This document shows, piece by piece, positions 61,991 through 64,000 of a stretch of DNA of 64,000 nucleotides. Within the stretch, counting starts at the first letter, position 1, and every line of letters starts with the position of its first letter. The notes under the pieces are model-generated. The model saw only the letters and a program-made list of their open reading frames with translations, did not search any database and was not told where the DNA came from. Location of the stretch: assembly GCF_900112615.1 (NCBI RefSeq), contig NZ_FOMK01000003.1:1-64000 (forward strand), read 5' to 3'. Source of the DNA: Chitinophaga sp. CF118. GTDB lineage: Bacteria > Bacteroidota > Bacteroidia > Chitinophagales > Chitinophagaceae. The translations under genes and the position numbers were made by a program.

Positions 61991-64000
61991 TTATTCTGTT
62001 TTCAAACTCCTGGCAGGATTTCTCAGTGCCGCATTAATCGTTTGCAATACAATCAATATCCCCGTTACAATAGCCAGTATGGCGATCGTTATAATAAATG
62101 GCGTAACTGTAATATCAATGCGGTATACGTAATTATTCAGCCATCGCTGCATGATGATATAGGCTACCGGACAGGCAACCAATCCTGCTACTGCAATTAC
62201 GACCATGAATTCTTTCACAAAAAGTCCTACAATACCGCTAACCGATGAGCCAAGTACTTTACGTATCCCAATCTCTTTGGTGCGCTTCTGCACACTTAAA
62301 GAGATCATGCCGGTTACTCCCAGCAATACTATAATGATGGAGAGGAGTGTAGCGGTATACGCTGCCTGTTTCAACTGTATCTCTGTTTTATACATTTTAG
62401 CAAGCCGGTCATCCATGAACTTATATTCAAACGGCGCTCCGGGCATTAACTCAGACCATTTACGCTGTAATGCTGCAATAGAAGATGTGCCTTTGACTTT
62501 AAAAGAATAGAAACGGAAGATATTGGAAAGCTTTACATGCAGGAAAATGATAGGTTGCATAGCCTTTTGCATGGATGTAAAGTGAAAATCCTTTGTAACA
62601 CCTGCCACTGTAAATATGTTACTTGTCAATTTCATTTTTACCTGACGGCCTATTGCATCTTCCGGGTTTTTCCAGCCCAGTGATCTGGCCAGCGTTTCAT
62701 TAATTACAACTTTATTGGTATCAACCGGCTCATTAAAGAACTGACCTCCCGCCATAGGAATGCCATAGGTAGCAGCATAATACTGGTCTGTAGTCAACAT
62801 AAAGGAGGCTACGGCAGTATTAGAATCTGACTCTGCTCTATGGATGTTTAAACTGCCTGAGTTATTGCCATCAGGTACTTCGAATGACAGAGTAACATCT
62901 TTCACTTCTGGCATGGCTGCAAACTGGTTACGGATACCCTGCATACGGTTGATCCCGGCAGGCGTCCAATCCCTTGGTACCTGTGCAGAAACGATAAAGT
63001 CTTTACTATATCCAAGATCCCTGCTGAAAAAGAGCTGTACCTGTTTCGAAATGATAAAGGCGGCAATGAGTACGATTGCGGCTGTGAAAAACTGAAAGGC
63101 TACCAGAGATTTCCTCAACAGTACATTGTCCTTCACAGTTTTCAGTTTCCCTTTCAATGAATCAACAGATTTCAATGCTGATAATACAAAGGCAGGATAT
63201 AAGCCCGCCGCTAATCCGGTTATAAAAATCAGCAACAAGGGGAATACGATAAAATAGAGCGGAAATGCCGACGGAGCAAGGATCTTAGTATCCAGCAACT
63301 GTCCGAAGGCCGGACTGGCCAATAGATAGATTACAAATGCCAGCAGTGAGGAAAAGCAAACCAGAATAGTGGATTCTATCAGAAATTGCCAGATTAGCTG
63401 TCTTCTCAATCCCCCCAACACTTTGCGTACACCTATTTCTTTCATCCGCGAAGAGGAGCGGCTGACAGACATATTAATGAAGTTGACAACAGCCATCAAT
63501 AGAATGAATAACGCTATTGCTGCTAAGGTATAAAGCATCCGTTTCACAAGGCTATTATCTTTATCAAGATAATAATCCTTTAACGGCACAAAATAAGGTG
63601 TCAGGTTTTCATAGATCTGTGCCGCTGTGTTTTGTTTCAGTAATGCGGCCACCGGCTTTTTAAGATTTTCAGGTTGTACTCCGTCCTGCACTTCTATCAT
63701 CCCTACAATAGCTGTATTAGTCCAGTTGTCCAACGTCCGTCCGAAATAAGATAACGCGCCAAGCGGAAGGAATAATTCGTTTTTATTCTCATCATTCAGA
63801 CTGACTACAGAATTTTTACCATTGATTTGTAGTATGGCCGTAATAAGGAAATCATGCTTTGATCCTGAAAAGCTTTCTATTGTCATGGCTTTTCCTACCA
63901 CATCGGTTTTTCCGAAATACTTTTTAGCCATTTCATCTGTGATCACTATTGAGTATGGATCACGCAGGGCAGTAGTGGCATCTCCATACAATACTTTGAA
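61991..64000 (-). CDS. MacB/FtsX-type ABC transporter permease (5' end outside window)
   Basis: At least 669 codons are visible; the frame runs off the right edge (FKVLYGD and onwards), so the N-terminal part is missing. It contains a MacB periplasmic core region, a first FtsX domain with the signature SSSRMKEIGVRKVLGGLRRQ between transmembrane spans, a second periplasmic region and a second FtsX domain (SVQKRTKEIGIRKVLGSSVS) near the C-terminus. This is the usual Bacteroidota double-FtsX permease, often next to a two-component system and involved in export or stress response; substrate unknown. The ATPase partner must lie elsewhere. Confidence 0.93.
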   Translation of the reverse strand, partial: FKVLYGDATTALRDPYSIVITDEMAKKYFGKTDVVGKAMTIESFSGSKHDFLITAILQINGKNSVVSLNDENKNELFLPLGALSYFGRTLDNWTNTAIVGMIEVQDGVQPENLKKPVAALLKQNTAAQIYENLTPYFVPLKDYYLDKDNSLVKRMLYTLAAIALFILLMAVVNFINMSVSRSSSRMKEIGVRKVLGGLRRQLIWQFLIESTILVCFSSLLAFVIYLLASPAFGQLLDTKILAPSAFPLYFIVFPLLLIFITGLAAGLYPAFVLSALKSVDSLKGKLKTVKDNVLLRKSLVAFQFFTAAIVLIAAFIISKQVQLFFSRDLGYSKDFIVSAQVPRDWTPAGINRMQGIRNQFAAMPEVKDVTLSFEVPDGNNSGSLNIHRAESDSNTAVASFMLTTDQYYAATYGIPMAGGQFFNEPVDTNKVVINETLARSLGWKNPEDAIGRQVKMKLTSNIFTVAGVTKDFHFTSMQKAMQPIIFLHVKLSNIFRFYSFKVKGTSSIAALQRKWSELMPGAPFEYKFMDDRLAKMYKTEIQLKQAAYTATLLSIIIVLLGVTGMISLSVQKRTKEIGIRKVLGSSVSGIVGLFVKEFMVVIAVAGLVACPVAYIIMQRWLNNYVYRIDITVTPFIITIAILAIVTGILIVLQTINAALRNPARSLKTE

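Overview
The window comes from a member of the Bacteroidota, most likely a Chitinophaga-like soil or rhizosphere bacterium. The evidence is the SprB/PorP/OmpA-type gliding and type IX secretion genes, a giant adhesin ending in a T9SS type B sorting domain, a one-component-style histidine kinase with an extracytoplasmic beta-propeller, a clear Bacteroidota promoter (TTG about 20 nt before TAnnTTTG) ahead of the esterase gene, and the absence of strong Shine-Dalgarno sequences.

Bases 765-41198 form one uninterrupted plus-strand gene run, almost certainly one operon or a few nested ones, that encodes an extracellular contractile injection system (eCIS, the PVC/Afp/AlgoCIS family). Its order is: DUF4255 cap/terminator protein, a beta-rich unknown, sheath, two helical cysteine-containing unknowns, two inner-tube proteins, a 57-aa DUF5908 protein, a LysM/CIS_tube baseplate protein, a VgrG-like spike, a PAAR tip, a gp25 wedge protein, a baseplate-J-like protein, an S74-chaperoned fibre, a very large (2338 aa) baseplate protein that carries about 1500 aa of YegP-like repeats, a 1054-aa unknown, the CIS_TMP tape-measure protein, an effector region, and finally the AAA+ ATPase. 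Gene junctions are tight, with TAATG and ATGA overlaps.

The effector region (27958-39828) is the most unusual part. It reads as a three-gene cassette present twice in tandem. Cassette 1 is polymorphic toxin A (DUF4157, a long conserved shaft, a variable C-terminal tip), a SUFU+SUKH double-immunity protein, and a DUF4157 protein with a second HExxH domain. Cassette 2 is toxin B (same body, different tip), a WD40 beta-propeller protein in the immunity position, and a decayed remnant of the DUF4157/HExxH gene. Immunity genes behind eCIS cargo suggest that the tips are toxic to the producer or to related bacteria, whereas most studied eCIS act on eukaryotic cells.

Bases 41236-48470 hold ordinary chromosomal genes: an AraC regulator with a secreted esterase, a DUF885 protein, an AT-rich patch with two tandem lipoprotein paralogues and a small membrane protein, a SnoaL/DUF1348 protein, a VOC protein and a small exported protein. 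Bases 48667-56648 (minus strand) encode a surface-adhesin unit: an OmpA-family protein, a PorP/SprF protein and a 1642-aa adhesin with six near-identical DUF11 repeats. Bases 57014-60662 encode a LuxR-type response regulator and a propeller histidine kinase arranged tail to tail, with two tandem dyads between the regulator and the adhesin. The right end holds an isochorismatase-like hydrolase, a DUF4342 protein and a truncated MacB/FtsX-type permease.
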